DNA of 64,000 nucleotides from HdN1 sp964473645 (GTDB taxonomy: Bacteria > Pseudomonadota > Gammaproteobacteria > Pseudomonadales > Ketobacteraceae), in NCBI GenBank assembly GCA_964473645.1, contig CAYYPW010000032.1, positions 1 through 64,000 of the forward strand, written 5' to 3'. Positions 40,965-50,635 of the stretch are shown in pieces (position 1 is the first letter of the stretch; every line of letters begins with the position of its first letter). Position numbers and translations under genes: made by a program. The notes beneath the pieces were generated by a model that searched no databases, was not told the origin of the DNA, and saw only the letters and a list, made by a program, of their open reading frames with translations.

Positions 40965-43436
40965 ATGTCGCAACTCGCTCCACATTGGATACATCGCTGG
41001 CTATTACTTTTGCTGCTTTCACTGCAGACCTTGGCTTGGCCTGCGTTTGCGTCTGACAATACGGCACTGATCCTGACGGAATCCACCAGCAAACAGGTGG
41101 TGGGCACGCGTTTTGAATATCGCATCGATCCCACGGGAAAAGAAGGGCTTACCGCAGCCCGCGCCCAGCAGGATTGGCGAATGGATCTGCGCGAAAATGC
41201 ACCGGTATTTCCCTTTACGCGCGACACTATCTGGATACGCTTTGAGGTTCACACAAACACTGTCCCCGCAGCCTGGATACTGGAAGTATCCAACCCACAA
41301 CTGGATAGTGTCGAAATTTTTCTGCTGGAGAAAAGTAACGCGACACCTGAGGGCGACGTGGTATCGCAACAGCACGATGGCGACCTGCTATCTCCTGCAA
41401 TGCGCAAACCGACAATACGCAATCCTGTTTTTAATCTTTCGTTAAAATCCAACACTCGCTACGAAATCTACATTGCAACGCATTCCAACACCACGATGAT
41501 TGTGCCGATAACGCTGTGGCAGGAGCGCGACTTCTATCGGTCTGAAATGCTGGTGCACAGCATGTTGACGCTGCTGTTCGGCAGCCTGATCGGTCTCTCG
41601 CTGTATAATCTGGTGCTGGGATTTTTCACCCGGGATTCCAGCTATTTCTACTATGTACATTACGTGGTAGCGGTCATTGGAGTGCAACTCTCGCTGACCG
41701 GTGTTGGTACCCAACTACTGTGGGGGGATTTTTTGTGGCTCAAGCAAAAGAGCCTGCCACTGATGATGGGATACTCGGTATTTGCCGCCTCGATATTTGT
41801 TATTAAATTCTTGAACCTCAATCGCAGAAATCCTCTCTCCTTCTGGGTATTGGTCTTTTTTGGCGCGCTCACATTGTTGCAAGCCTGCTCAACCTTTGTA
41901 TTGCCTGAGCAAACCACCATTCCTGCTGAACAACTGACTGTGTTTATTGCCTGCATCGCCGCCTTGGTGGTCGGTATTCTGGAAGCTAGAAAAGGCAACC
42001 AAGCCGCTGTCGTGTTCATTTGGGCCTGGCTGCCTTTGTTACTGGGAACACTTACCGTCGTGCTGTATTACAAGGGATTTCTACCGCGCAATTATTTCAC
42101 CGAATATTCCCAGTTCTTTGGCGCCGCACTGGAAATGATCTTACTGTCCCTTGGCTTGGCCAAACGGATTTCATCTCTGCGCAAAGCGCAATATGAAGCC
42201 ACCATCGCCCGCCTGCATGCAGAACAAGAAGCAGAAAACGCCCGCCAGGGTTCGCAAGCCAAAAGTGATTTTCTGGCCAAAATGAGTCATGAGATACGCA
42301 CCCCCATGAACGGGGTGCTGGGCATATCGGAATTATTGAGCCACACCCCGCTGGATGACACCCAAAAACACTATGTACGCACCATCTATAACTCGGGCGA
42401 AGCCCTGGTAAAAATCATCAACGACATTCTGGATTTCTCGAAAATCGAGGCCAACAAACTTGAAGTCGAACATATCCGATTCAATTTGCACGATCTACTT
42501 CATGAGTGCATCAGCATTCTCAAACCACGCCTAAAAAGCGCCGAAGTCACGCTTGAGCTGGCGCAAGCATTTACTGAACCCACATGGATCATGGGTGACC
42601 CGACCCGCTTGCGCCAGTTGCTGCTGAATCTGGGCGGCAATGCGGTAAAATTTACCGAAAAAGGCAGTGTGACCATCAAAGTAGAAAAGCTGGAAGCACA
42701 CGCCCATAGTTATTTGTTGCGTTTCTCGATCATCGACACCGGCATTGGCCTGAGTGAAAGCCAAATTCAAAATTTGTTTCAGCCGTTTGCTCAGGCCGAT
42801 AGCTCCACCGCCAGAAAATACGGGGGCACCGGCTTGGGCCTGGCCATCTGCAAAGAACTCTCGCACCTCATGGGCGGCGATATCGGTGTCTATAGTAACC
42901 CGGGCACCGGCTCTACCTTCTGGTTCACCATTCGCTGCAGCCAGGCACAAGAGGCGCCGTCGACACCCACAACACCCGCTGTCGTTGTGCGCTTGCCAAA
43001 GGGATTGCGGGTACTGGTGGCGGATGACAATAAAGTCAATCAAATGGTCATTTTGGGGCTCTTACAAAAACTGCATGCGCAACCGACTGCCGTGGATAAC
43101 GGCGAAGAAGCGGTCCGCATCGCCTGCAGCCAACATGACGCGTTTGATGCCATCTTGATGGATTGCGAAATGCCGGTCATGAACGGATTTGATGCAACGG
43201 CGATACTGCGTGGCGAAGAAGTCAATCATGACTGGCCACCACTGCCGGTGATTGCGCTAACCGCGCACGCCCACGAAGAAGCATCGGCCCAATGTCTGGG
43301 GTGCGGCATGGATGATGTGCTAACCAAGCCGGTCAATTTGCAACGCCTGGAAACTACCCTTTTTGACGTGCTACAACGCTATGGCCGCATACGCCCCGAA
43401 ACAAAGGGCGCGGGCGACATGACGCGAGTGTCTTGA
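40965..43436 (+). CDS. DISM-type hybrid sensor histidine kinase, canonical
   Basis: An 823-residue sensor: signal segment, periplasmic 7TMR-DISMED2 (about 45-185), seven-TM DISM block (about 195-400), HisKA with H442 in KMSHEIRTPMNG, HATPase with LLLNLGGNAVKFTEKGSV (N box), DTGIGL and GGTGLGLAICKEL, and a C-terminal receiver (about 680-805) with D733 in ILMDCEMPVMNG. All catalytic elements are intact. It serves as a useful contrast with the damaged paralogue at 4895. Ligand and partner regulator are unknown; no separate response regulator is adjacent. Confidence 0.93.
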   Translation: MSQLAPHWIHRWLLLLLLSLQTLAWPAFASDNTALILTESTSKQVVGTRFEYRIDPTGKEGLTAARAQQDWRMDLRENAPVFPFTRDTIWIRFEVHTNTVPAAWILEVSNPQLDSVEIFLLEKSNATPEGDVVSQQHDGDLLSPAMRKPTIRNPVFNLSLKSNTRYEIYIATHSNTTMIVPITLWQERDFYRSEMLVHSMLTLLFGSLIGLSLYNLVLGFFTRDSSYFYYVHYVVAVIGVQLSLTGVGTQLLWGDFLWLKQKSLPLMMGYSVFAASIFVIKFLNLNRRNPLSFWVLVFFGALTLLQACSTFVLPEQTTIPAEQLTVFIACIAALVVGILEARKGNQAAVVFIWAWLPLLLGTLTVVLYYKGFLPRNYFTEYSQFFGAALEMILLSLGLAKRISSLRKAQYEATIARLHAEQEAENARQGSQAKSDFLAKMSHEIRTPMNGVLGISELLSHTPLDDTQKHYVRTIYNSGEALVKIINDILDFSKIEANKLEVEHIRFNLHDLLHECISILKPRLKSAEVTLELAQAFTEPTWIMGDPTRLRQLLLNLGGNAVKFTEKGSVTIKVEKLEAHAHSYLLRFSIIDTGIGLSESQIQNLFQPFAQADSSTARKYGGTGLGLAICKELSHLMGGDIGVYSNPGTGSTFWFTIRCSQAQEAPSTPTTPAVVVRLPKGLRVLVADDNKVNQMVILGLLQKLHAQPTAVDNGEEAVRIACSQHDAFDAILMDCEMPVMNGFDATAILRGEEVNHDWPPLPVIALTAHAHEEASAQCLGCGMDDVLTKPVNLQRLETTLFDVLQRYGRIRPETKGAGDMTRVS

Positions 43437-43570
43437 GTGCGGGCGTTGCATTGACCCGGATTAGACTTCTGTCAGGCAGACTCTTATCATTTGCCCTCTG
43501 GGAATACGAATTCGTCACCTGACGCCCTACCCCCATGATAAACATCACCCCAATTTGAAGGGATTCCAGC

Positions 43571-44656
43571 ATGAGCGACACCGCCCCACCCCAGGCTCCC
43601 ACGCGCACCTACAGTGTACGCCGAGGCCATGCCGCCAGCGAGATTGCACATATTCAGGCGCTGTGGGCGGGCGCGTTTGCCAGCCTGCAGCACGAAGCCG
43701 CCGCCGCCAAAATTAATGCCCAGTATTTGCACAACCCTGCGGGTGATGGCGAATGTTTTTTTCTTGATGTCAGCGACGAGGCCGACCCGGTGGGCGTGCA
43801 GTGTCTGGTGATGCGCCGGTTTCGCAAAGACGGGGTTGATCTGAAAGCCGGCACCATGGCCGATTATGTGGTCGACAGCCGCCACCGCTCATTGGGCCCT
43901 GCCCTGCAGTTGATGAAAACTTGCATTACGCATGGCAACGCCACACTGGATTTTCTGTTTGGCTTTCCCAATAAAAAAGCCGAACCGATTTTCAAGCGTG
44001 TGGGTTTATCGGCATTGGCCAAACTCACCCGTCACGCCAAATTGATGCGTAGCCGGGAGTTTCTCAAGAATCGTTTGACCCAAACGCGCGCTGCGCCGTT
44101 ACTACCCGTGTTGGTGCCGATCGCCAATCTGGCGCTGATGGCACTCGATGCCTGGCAAGCGTTCTCGCTAGGGCGTGACTGGCGCTGGCAAAACGTAGAC
44201 AGTTTTGGGGCGGAGTTCGATACCCTTTGGCAACGAACGTCGCTGCCAGGCGTTGTGGTAGGGGACCGCAGCCGCGCCATGTTGCATTGGCGTTATCCAC
44301 AACGTAACCGTCATCATATTGCGGCAGGATATCTGGCAGACGGGCAGCTGGGAGGATACGTCGTCTGGTCAGTCAAAGAGGGATTACTGGTGCTACACGA
44401 TTTTTACTGCCATGACGCTGACAATAAGCTGACCGGCATGCTGACCAGTTTTGCCTGGCACCACCGTCACACAGGTGCCAACAGTATTTCACTGGAATTC
44501 AACGGCCCAGCCGCCTTACGCAGCGCCCTGCATGCCGCGGGGTTTCGCCCACGTGATGAAAATCCCGTATTCATGCTGCCCGGACAAGCCAGCACACTGG
44601 CCAATCTCGGTGGCGATCATTTATATCTAACCAGTTATGACCGCGATTCGGATTAA
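43571..44656 (+). CDS. GNAT-type N-acetyltransferase-like protein
   Basis: A 361-residue protein with two GNAT-like parts. The N-terminal half has QCLVMRRFRKDGVDLKAGTM, then ADYVVDSRHRSLGPALQLMK, the acetyl-CoA loop pattern of GNAT enzymes. The second half has LGGYVVWSVKEGLLVLHDFY. Similar proteins are found in polysaccharide and LPS gene neighbourhoods. The start follows AAGGGA. It precedes the aldo/keto reductase by 35 bp. The substrate is unknown. Confidence 0.72.
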   Translation: MSDTAPPQAPTRTYSVRRGHAASEIAHIQALWAGAFASLQHEAAAAKINAQYLHNPAGDGECFFLDVSDEADPVGVQCLVMRRFRKDGVDLKAGTMADYVVDSRHRSLGPALQLMKTCITHGNATLDFLFGFPNKKAEPIFKRVGLSALAKLTRHAKLMRSREFLKNRLTQTRAAPLLPVLVPIANLALMALDAWQAFSLGRDWRWQNVDSFGAEFDTLWQRTSLPGVVVGDRSRAMLHWRYPQRNRHHIAAGYLADGQLGGYVVWSVKEGLLVLHDFYCHDADNKLTGMLTSFAWHHRHTGANSISLEFNGPAALRSALHAAGFRPRDENPVFMLPGQASTLANLGGDHLYLTSYDRDSD

Positions 44657-44691
44657 TTCTGACGTAGTTTGTTCAGGGAGCGATACGCACC

Positions 44692-45642
44692 ATGCAATAC
44701 AGAACATTTGGCAATACGGGATTGAAAGTATCGGCGCTTGGCTTTGGTGGCTGGGCCATTGGCGGTAATAGTTTTGGCAGTGTCGCCCGCGAAGATGCAT
44801 TGCAAGCATTGGCTCGTGCAGAGGAACTCGGCTGCAATCTGGTGGATACAGCGGCCGTCTATGGGGATTCTGAAGACATCATTGGTCAGTTTTTGCAGGG
44901 TCGCAGAGAGCGTTGGGTATTGGCCAGCAAATACTCGGGGCAACCCCAAGGCATGACGGCTTTGGTCGACGAACAATTACGTCGCTTGCGTACTGATCAT
45001 ATCGATTTTTACCAAATTCACTGGGCGCCACAGCGTGACAAACATGCGCTTTACGATGAGCTGGATGCGTTGAAAGCGGCCGGTAAAGTACGGTTTGTGG
45101 GGGTGTCGCTCTATAACGAGGGCGATATCGATTACATTCTCAATCACACACGATTGGATGGCATTCAGGTGTGTTTCAGTCTGCTCGACCCGCGCCCGCT
45201 GATCAGTCGGCGGGAGGCGATTGCGCAGCGTGGGTTGGGCGTTATTGTCCGTTCTTGCCTGAAGGAGGGGTTTCTAACGGGTAAATATTCTGCGAGCAGC
45301 GTTTTCACTGACCCGACAGATCAGCGGCGTGAATGGAGCAAAGAGAAAATTGCCCAAACGGCCGCGGCAGTGGATCGCTTTCGCTTTTTGGAGGCGGAGG
45401 CAGGTTCGTTGTTGAATGCGGCGGTGCGGTATCCGCTGTCGTTTCCAGAGGTGTCGACGGTGGTGTTAAGCACCAAGAATGTTACGCAAGCGTCGCAAAA
45501 CTTTGGTGTTGTGGGTGATGGAGTGTTAGGCGAGGCAAGCCTTGCGAGAATCGCTGGGATTCAGGATGAATTTGGGCTACTGCGGGATAGTTTGCGGAGT
45601 CGCTTAATAGGAAAGGTGAGGCGATTATTAGGGCGTGCTTGA
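44692..45642 (+). CDS. Aldo/keto reductase
   Basis: A 316-residue TIM-barrel NADPH-dependent oxidoreductase of the AKR superfamily. It has MQYRTFGNTGLKVSALGFGG, the Asp/Tyr active-site stretch LVDTAAVYGDSEDIIGQFL, the Lys stretch WVLASKYSGQPQ, and His in DFYQIHWAPQRD. The C-terminal EVSTVVLSTKNVTQ cofactor loop is present. The product cannot be specified. It ends in a convergent spacer with a terminator and an interspersed repeat. Confidence 0.9.
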   Translation: MQYRTFGNTGLKVSALGFGGWAIGGNSFGSVAREDALQALARAEELGCNLVDTAAVYGDSEDIIGQFLQGRRERWVLASKYSGQPQGMTALVDEQLRRLRTDHIDFYQIHWAPQRDKHALYDELDALKAAGKVRFVGVSLYNEGDIDYILNHTRLDGIQVCFSLLDPRPLISRREAIAQRGLGVIVRSCLKEGFLTGKYSASSVFTDPTDQRREWSKEKIAQTAAAVDRFRFLEAEAGSLLNAAVRYPLSFPEVSTVVLSTKNVTQASQNFGVVGDGVLGEASLARIAGIQDEFGLLRDSLRSRLIGKVRRLLGRA

Positions 45643-45655
45643 AGCTTAAAAAAAG

Positions 45656-45676
45656 AAAAACTGCCCTGAGTTTTTT
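45656..45676. terminator. Terminator after aldo/keto reductase
   Basis: AAAAACT (45656-45662) pairs with AGTTTTT (45669-45675) around the loop GCCCTG and continues into T and C. Short stem but T-rich; it probably ends transcription of the reductase and perhaps of glnE from the other side. Confidence 0.5.
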
Positions 45677-45681
45677 CCTCC

Positions 45682-45801
45682 GGCCTTTGGTGGGAGGTGG
45701 TTTCTGGAATCGGGCTAGGCGCCCCCCGTAAATACATCCCTGTAGTCTCGACGGCGCCATCCATGGCGCCGACGTTCCAGAAACCACCCCCCACCAAAGC
45801 C
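45682..45801. repeat. Dispersed palindromic repeat, copy 1
   Basis: An element about 120 bp long. Outer inverted arms are 45682-45709 and 45775-45801 (GGTGGTTTCTGGAA against TTCCAGAAACCACC). The core is GTAAATAC, then CCCTGTAG (45728-45745) and the hairpin CGGCGCCAT/ATGGCGCCG (45752-45771). The core occurs again at 53885 with few changes. It lies between convergent genes. Confidence 0.7.
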
Positions 45802-45849
45802 CTCTAAACTTCTGTGCCATACGAGTTTCTTATTGCCTGGCCAATTGCA

Positions 45850-48810
45850 TCAAGCCTTCACCTGTTCATGCCATAATCGGCGGATGGCTTTTCTGTAGTC
45901 GATAAACTGATCTGCCGGAACTGCGGCTTTTTCATTCTGTAAGCCCGCGCGGTGCGTATGCTCACGATAAACCAAATACGCATCGTGCAGGATTTTTGCA
46001 TCTTCTGGCGTCATTAACGCGAGCTTTTCTGCGGTTTCAAATATGCGGACATTGTCTGTCCACTTCGTCATTTCAGGGTGCTGCTCGGCATGACGTAGCA
46101 CGAGAAATTGCGCAAGAAACTCGATATCGACAATACCGCCAGGATCTTGTTTCAGCTCGAAACTATATTCTGGTGTCAGTAACGCTTCATCCAATTCTGT
46201 CTGGTGTGTTTTACTTAAATGTTCAGCCATTTTCTTGCGCATGTCATTCACCTCTTGCGCAAGCTTTTGCGGATCACGGTGAGTAGCGAGAATATCGTGC
46301 CGCAGAGTTTCAAATTTTTCTCGTAACTGTGGGCACCCTGCCACCACGCGTGCGCGCACCAGAGCTTGGTGTTCCCACGTCCAGGCCGATTCACGCTGAT
46401 ATTTATCGAGTGCTTTTAGCGATGTTACCAACAAGCCTGAGTTGCCTGAGGGGCGTAAGCGCATATCGGTTTCGTACAACTGTCCCGTCGGTGTTCGTGT
46501 GGTGAGCAGGTGAATTATCCTTTGCCCTAAGCGCGCAAAAAAGGTGCTGTTGTCGATACTGCGTTCGCCATCGGTATATAGATTGGAATCGGCATCGTGC
46601 ACAAACACAAGATCAAGATCGGAGCTGTAACTCAGCTCAATTCCGCCCACCTTGCCATAACCGACCACAATAAAATCCGGGTTACAGGGAACGCCTGGCG
46701 ATTTTTCAGGAACACCGTGTTTTTCGACCAGCTGCTTCCATGCTACGTCCAGCACGGTTTGTAACAGCGTTTCGGCTAACCATGTGAGATAATCACTGAC
46801 CTTCATGATGGGCAACGTACCGGCAATGTCCGATGCGGCGACCCGCAATACGTGTGCGAGCTTGAACTGCCGCAAGGTTTCCATCTGCCGCTCTAAATCA
46901 TCTTCGGGAATTCGCAGCATTTGCTGACGTAATTCATCCTTGAGCTGATCGACGTTGGGCGGCGTAAAAAGCGTGGCCGCATTTAACAAACCATCCAGCA
47001 GAAATGGGTGGCCGGTCATGGTGTCCGCAACCCAGGCACTGGCGCCAAACAATTGCGCGAGACGATCGAGGGCTTTGGGGTTTTCAACCAACAACGCCAT
47101 ATAGGCCGAACGGCGCAGAATGTTTTCAACCAGCGGCAAGCAGCGCAACAGGGCCAACTCTCTATTCAAGACTAAATGGCTATTCTGTTGTTTAGCGCAA
47201 GCAGCTATCAGCATGGGCATCAATTTATCCAGGCGTTGGCGAGCGGTGGCCTGCATTTGCGATACCACCCGACTGCCTTTTTGTTGCTTGAGCCGGCGCG
47301 TTAATTCTGCACAATTTTGATAGCCCAAGGCGCTGAACAAGCTGTTGGATTCATCATCACTCAACTCTTGCTGCCAAAGTTCTGCCGCAGCTTCGGGTAA
47401 GGTATCGGGGGTTTCTTCTTCGCCACCCGAGATAAAGTGTTCGAAGTAATCACTCACAACATCGCGTACTTGCTGCAATTTCGTATAGAAATCTTGCCAG
47501 CAGGAAAACCCCAGGCTCCAGGCCAGGCGTGCCTGGGCAATGTCATCATCAGGTAGTTTCTGGGTTTGCTTGTCTTTCAATGCTTGAATACGGTGTTCGG
47601 TTTCGCGCAAGAAAACATAGGCGTCACGCAGGCCATTCACCATGCTTTCCGGCAACACACCTTTTGCCTGCAATCGTGGCATAACGGTGAGCATCTGTGG
47701 CTCGCGCAGTTCTGGTTCCTGGCCACCACGTATGAGCTGCAAGGCCTGCACAATGAATTCGATCTCGCGAATGCCGCCAGCGCCAGTCTTGATGTTTTCT
47801 TCATTGCCACGACGCAGCACTTCGCGGTGTATCATGCCTTTCATTTCGCGCAAGGATTCAATGACACCGAAATCCACGTAGCGCCGATATACAAAGGGGC
47901 GTAAGTCTTTCAATAATTGCGCGCCGTGACCACGATCGTCACCCACAGCGCGCGCCTTGATCATGGCATAACGCTCCCACTCACGACCCTGCTCTTCGTA
48001 ATAGGTTTCCATGGCGGCGAACGACAAGGCCAGTGCACCGGCATCGCCATAGGGGCGCAAGCGCATGTCAACACGAAAGACAAAACCGTCTGCGGTATTT
48101 TCATTGAGGGCTTTTATCAGCTTCTGCCCCAATTTGATAAAAAATTCCTGATGCGTAATGCTGCGGGTGGCGCCTTGAGTCTCACCTTCGTGGGCGAAAC
48201 TGAACATGAGATCGATATCTGACGAGAGATTCAATTCCCGTGCACCGTGTTTGCCCATTGCAAACACCACCAATGGCATGGCTTGGCCATCGGTATCGAG
48301 CGGGGTGCCGAATACGGCACTTGTCCAGGAGTAGAGCAAGCTCAGGCTCTCATCGATACTGGCATCGGCCAGATCAGTAAGATCCTGCATGATTTCGGGC
48401 AAGGGTGCGAGGCGATTGAGATCTCGCCACAGAATACGCAGCATTTGTTCATGACGAAACAAACGCAAGCGTTGCATCAGGTCTTTCTCATCGGCACAAC
48501 CCAGCAAACGTTGACGCAAGGCTTGGGCGAGTTCGCCCACGGCATATGCTCGCTCCAGCAAACCCTCTTCGATCAAGGCAAGCAATGTTAAAGGTTTGCG
48601 AACAATACGTTCAGCGGCATAGTCGCTGGCAGCCAACAGTGTACACAGATGCTGGTAACGCTGTTGATGCAGGACAGACCCGTTCGCCGACACCAAAGCC
48701 CCAAAGCGTTCGCTCAACGTGCCTTCTTGCATCGCTTGCTCGATGCTTTGCCAGTGAAACGCGATGACTCTTTCGATGCTGTCGGGGCGAACGAGCGTCG
48801 CTGTCGTCAT
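45850..48810 (-). CDS. glnE: Glutamine-synthetase adenylyltransferase/deadenylase GlnE
   Basis: A 986-residue bifunctional enzyme that attaches and removes AMP on glutamine synthetase according to nitrogen status. Both nucleotidyltransferase domains are seen: the N-terminal deadenylase (GKHGARELNLSSDIDLMFSF) and C-terminal adenylylase (GKVGGIELSYSSDLDLVFVH), each with the G-x-D-x-D acids, each followed by its GlnD-UR_UTase domain (for example HREVLRRGNEENIKTGAGGI). Full length for the family. A strong AAAGGAGAG precedes the ATG. It ends a three-gene operon with the two membrane proteins upstream, 19 bp away. Confidence 0.96.
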   Translation of the reverse strand: MTTATLVRPDSIERVIAFHWQSIEQAMQEGTLSERFGALVSANGSVLHQQRYQHLCTLLAASDYAAERIVRKPLTLLALIEEGLLERAYAVGELAQALRQRLLGCADEKDLMQRLRLFRHEQMLRILWRDLNRLAPLPEIMQDLTDLADASIDESLSLLYSWTSAVFGTPLDTDGQAMPLVVFAMGKHGARELNLSSDIDLMFSFAHEGETQGATRSITHQEFFIKLGQKLIKALNENTADGFVFRVDMRLRPYGDAGALALSFAAMETYYEEQGREWERYAMIKARAVGDDRGHGAQLLKDLRPFVYRRYVDFGVIESLREMKGMIHREVLRRGNEENIKTGAGGIREIEFIVQALQLIRGGQEPELREPQMLTVMPRLQAKGVLPESMVNGLRDAYVFLRETEHRIQALKDKQTQKLPDDDIAQARLAWSLGFSCWQDFYTKLQQVRDVVSDYFEHFISGGEEETPDTLPEAAAELWQQELSDDESNSLFSALGYQNCAELTRRLKQQKGSRVVSQMQATARQRLDKLMPMLIAACAKQQNSHLVLNRELALLRCLPLVENILRRSAYMALLVENPKALDRLAQLFGASAWVADTMTGHPFLLDGLLNAATLFTPPNVDQLKDELRQQMLRIPEDDLERQMETLRQFKLAHVLRVAASDIAGTLPIMKVSDYLTWLAETLLQTVLDVAWKQLVEKHGVPEKSPGVPCNPDFIVVGYGKVGGIELSYSSDLDLVFVHDADSNLYTDGERSIDNSTFFARLGQRIIHLLTTRTPTGQLYETDMRLRPSGNSGLLVTSLKALDKYQRESAWTWEHQALVRARVVAGCPQLREKFETLRHDILATHRDPQKLAQEVNDMRKKMAEHLSKTHQTELDEALLTPEYSFELKQDPGGIVDIEFLAQFLVLRHAEQHPEMTKWTDNVRIFETAEKLALMTPEDAKILHDAYLVYREHTHRAGLQNEKAAVPADQFIDYRKAIRRLWHEQVKA

Positions 48811-48829
48811 GAACTCTCCTTTTGCCTGT

Positions 48830-50626
48830 TTAACTATTTTTGTCTGTTAAATCCGGCGTTTGCTGACGAGTGTCGCCCCCATCACAGGTATCTGTCATCA
48901 GGGTCAGCGTTAGAGAGCTGCCCGGCGCAGGCCAACGACAAGAGGAGAGCTTGCCTTTATTCCAGATCATGAAACGATAGCCTACATCTTGCAGTGGGCG
49001 TGAAAACCGCACCAGGATTTGTGAGGGCACCTGGTCGGCGTTGATTGCCTCAACGGTGATCAACATATCTGTCAACGCTACCGTATCGCCCACCTTGAGG
49101 GCTTGACGCGGATCACGCAGCAGGCTTTCTTGCGCGGGCTCATACACCCCAGCGCTGGCTTTCAGACGCAGCTGGAAATCATCGATAACGTCGATCTCGA
49201 TCGGCGCACGCCCAGAAGAAAGGCTGTAAGTCTTCACAGGGTAAGGCAACCCGTGCCACGCACGAATCCCGCTCAGGTAACCGGCGACGGTGGTCAAGGG
49301 CGGATTCACCAAAATCAAACGTTGGTCCTCATTACCGGCCTCCCACTGCAAGGCTTTTGCAGCGCGGTTGATCATGCCATCCATGATTAACCGCATTGAA
49401 ACGCTCTCAAACGCCAGCAATACGGGTGAAAGCACACAGAAAGCGCCGACCAGCATCACGGCTACCGCTTTGCGAACCACTCCGCCTTGACCGATTTTGT
49501 CACGACCTCGCCAGTGCGCCAGCCACATGCCCACCAAGCCGCATCCACCAATGCTCACGCACAGTAGTAAACGACTATGAGGCGTGGTTGCTGCCACCGG
49601 TAACAAGCACAGTACTGACGCCACGACAAAAAAGCGCGCCACCGGGCTTTGTTTAACCAGCACGGTGCCATAGGCAAGCACAAAACCCAACACTACAGCG
49701 GCGATACCCAAACGTAATGAGGTGGGTAGCATGCTGGCCAGCTCAGGCGGCAACAACAAGAACTGACCATTCAGAAGATCTGCTCCGCGGGTTACCAGCG
49801 CCGTTATAAATCCACTGAAATCATGCACGGGGTCAAGATAGTGTCCAGAGCCCTGCGCACCGTATCCAAACATTTTGCGTAACAACAACCACACCACGCC
49901 AACCGCCACAAACGGAAGCAATGACAGTACCCTCGCCTGCCATTCCCGCTTATCCAGGCAAAGTGCATACGCAAACAACAGCAAACCGGCACTCACCCCC
50001 AACTCGCCACACAGCAATGCCGTTACAAAAGCCAATAGCGCGGGCATCGAAAAGCGCCCTCCCACCCGATGGTGCAACAGCACGGTGAGCAAGACAAAAA
50101 CAGTCGCCATCAACCCATTGCGATTGGCCAACCACCCCACTGGCAAGCCATGGCTGTAATGCAAAGCAAATACCAAGGTTGCCCAACGAGCCGCATCACT
50201 CCCTAACAACAGATCGTAAAGTCGGTGTGCCAGCCACAGCATGATCACAAACCAAAAAATGCTGTGTAGATGCATCAACCATGGCACCTTCGGCCACGCC
50301 AGATAATCCAGTGCATGGGTAAACTCAACCACCGGGCGCCAGAAGGCATAACGTATGTCTTGGAGGGCCCACCAAGGCAGCATGCCCTTTTCCATCAATT
50401 CCCGGGCGCGCTCTGGGTTGCCATCAAGAAAGCCAAACAAATCGAACATGCTGCCAGGTAAATCCGCCACTGGCAGACCGGCATGCCCTTGCGCCAACGC
50501 CCAATGAAAATAATCATCGAGTTGCAGGCCCACCCACACGCTGGGTAACACAAACAACACGGCAATCAATGCTGTGCGACGAAAATAGGGATCAGGACGC
50601 CAATAGGGCATTATTCGTTTGGGCAT
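48830..50626 (-). CDS. Polytopic membrane protein, GT-C-like, unknown function
   Basis: A 598-residue protein with about ten TM segments and a hydrophilic C-terminal domain (about 430-598). The first loop GLQLDDYFHWALAQGHAGLP and later PFWALQDIRYAFWRPVVEF-like acidic/aromatic loops resemble GT-C or PMT-like transferases, but no definite family was recognised. It lies between an acyltransferase 3 gene (9 bp gap) and glnE (19 bp gap) on the same strand, so they form an operon. A role in surface polysaccharide or lipid modification is likely but not shown. Confidence 0.72.
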   Translation of the reverse strand: MPKRIMPYWRPDPYFRRTALIAVLFVLPSVWVGLQLDDYFHWALAQGHAGLPVADLPGSMFDLFGFLDGNPERARELMEKGMLPWWALQDIRYAFWRPVVEFTHALDYLAWPKVPWLMHLHSIFWFVIMLWLAHRLYDLLLGSDAARWATLVFALHYSHGLPVGWLANRNGLMATVFVLLTVLLHHRVGGRFSMPALLAFVTALLCGELGVSAGLLLFAYALCLDKREWQARVLSLLPFVAVGVVWLLLRKMFGYGAQGSGHYLDPVHDFSGFITALVTRGADLLNGQFLLLPPELASMLPTSLRLGIAAVVLGFVLAYGTVLVKQSPVARFFVVASVLCLLPVAATTPHSRLLLCVSIGGCGLVGMWLAHWRGRDKIGQGGVVRKAVAVMLVGAFCVLSPVLLAFESVSMRLIMDGMINRAAKALQWEAGNEDQRLILVNPPLTTVAGYLSGIRAWHGLPYPVKTYSLSSGRAPIEIDVIDDFQLRLKASAGVYEPAQESLLRDPRQALKVGDTVALTDMLITVEAINADQVPSQILVRFSRPLQDVGYRFMIWNKGKLSSCRWPAPGSSLTLTLMTDTCDGGDTRQQTPDLTDKNS

Positions 50627-50635
50627 GAAGGCAGA

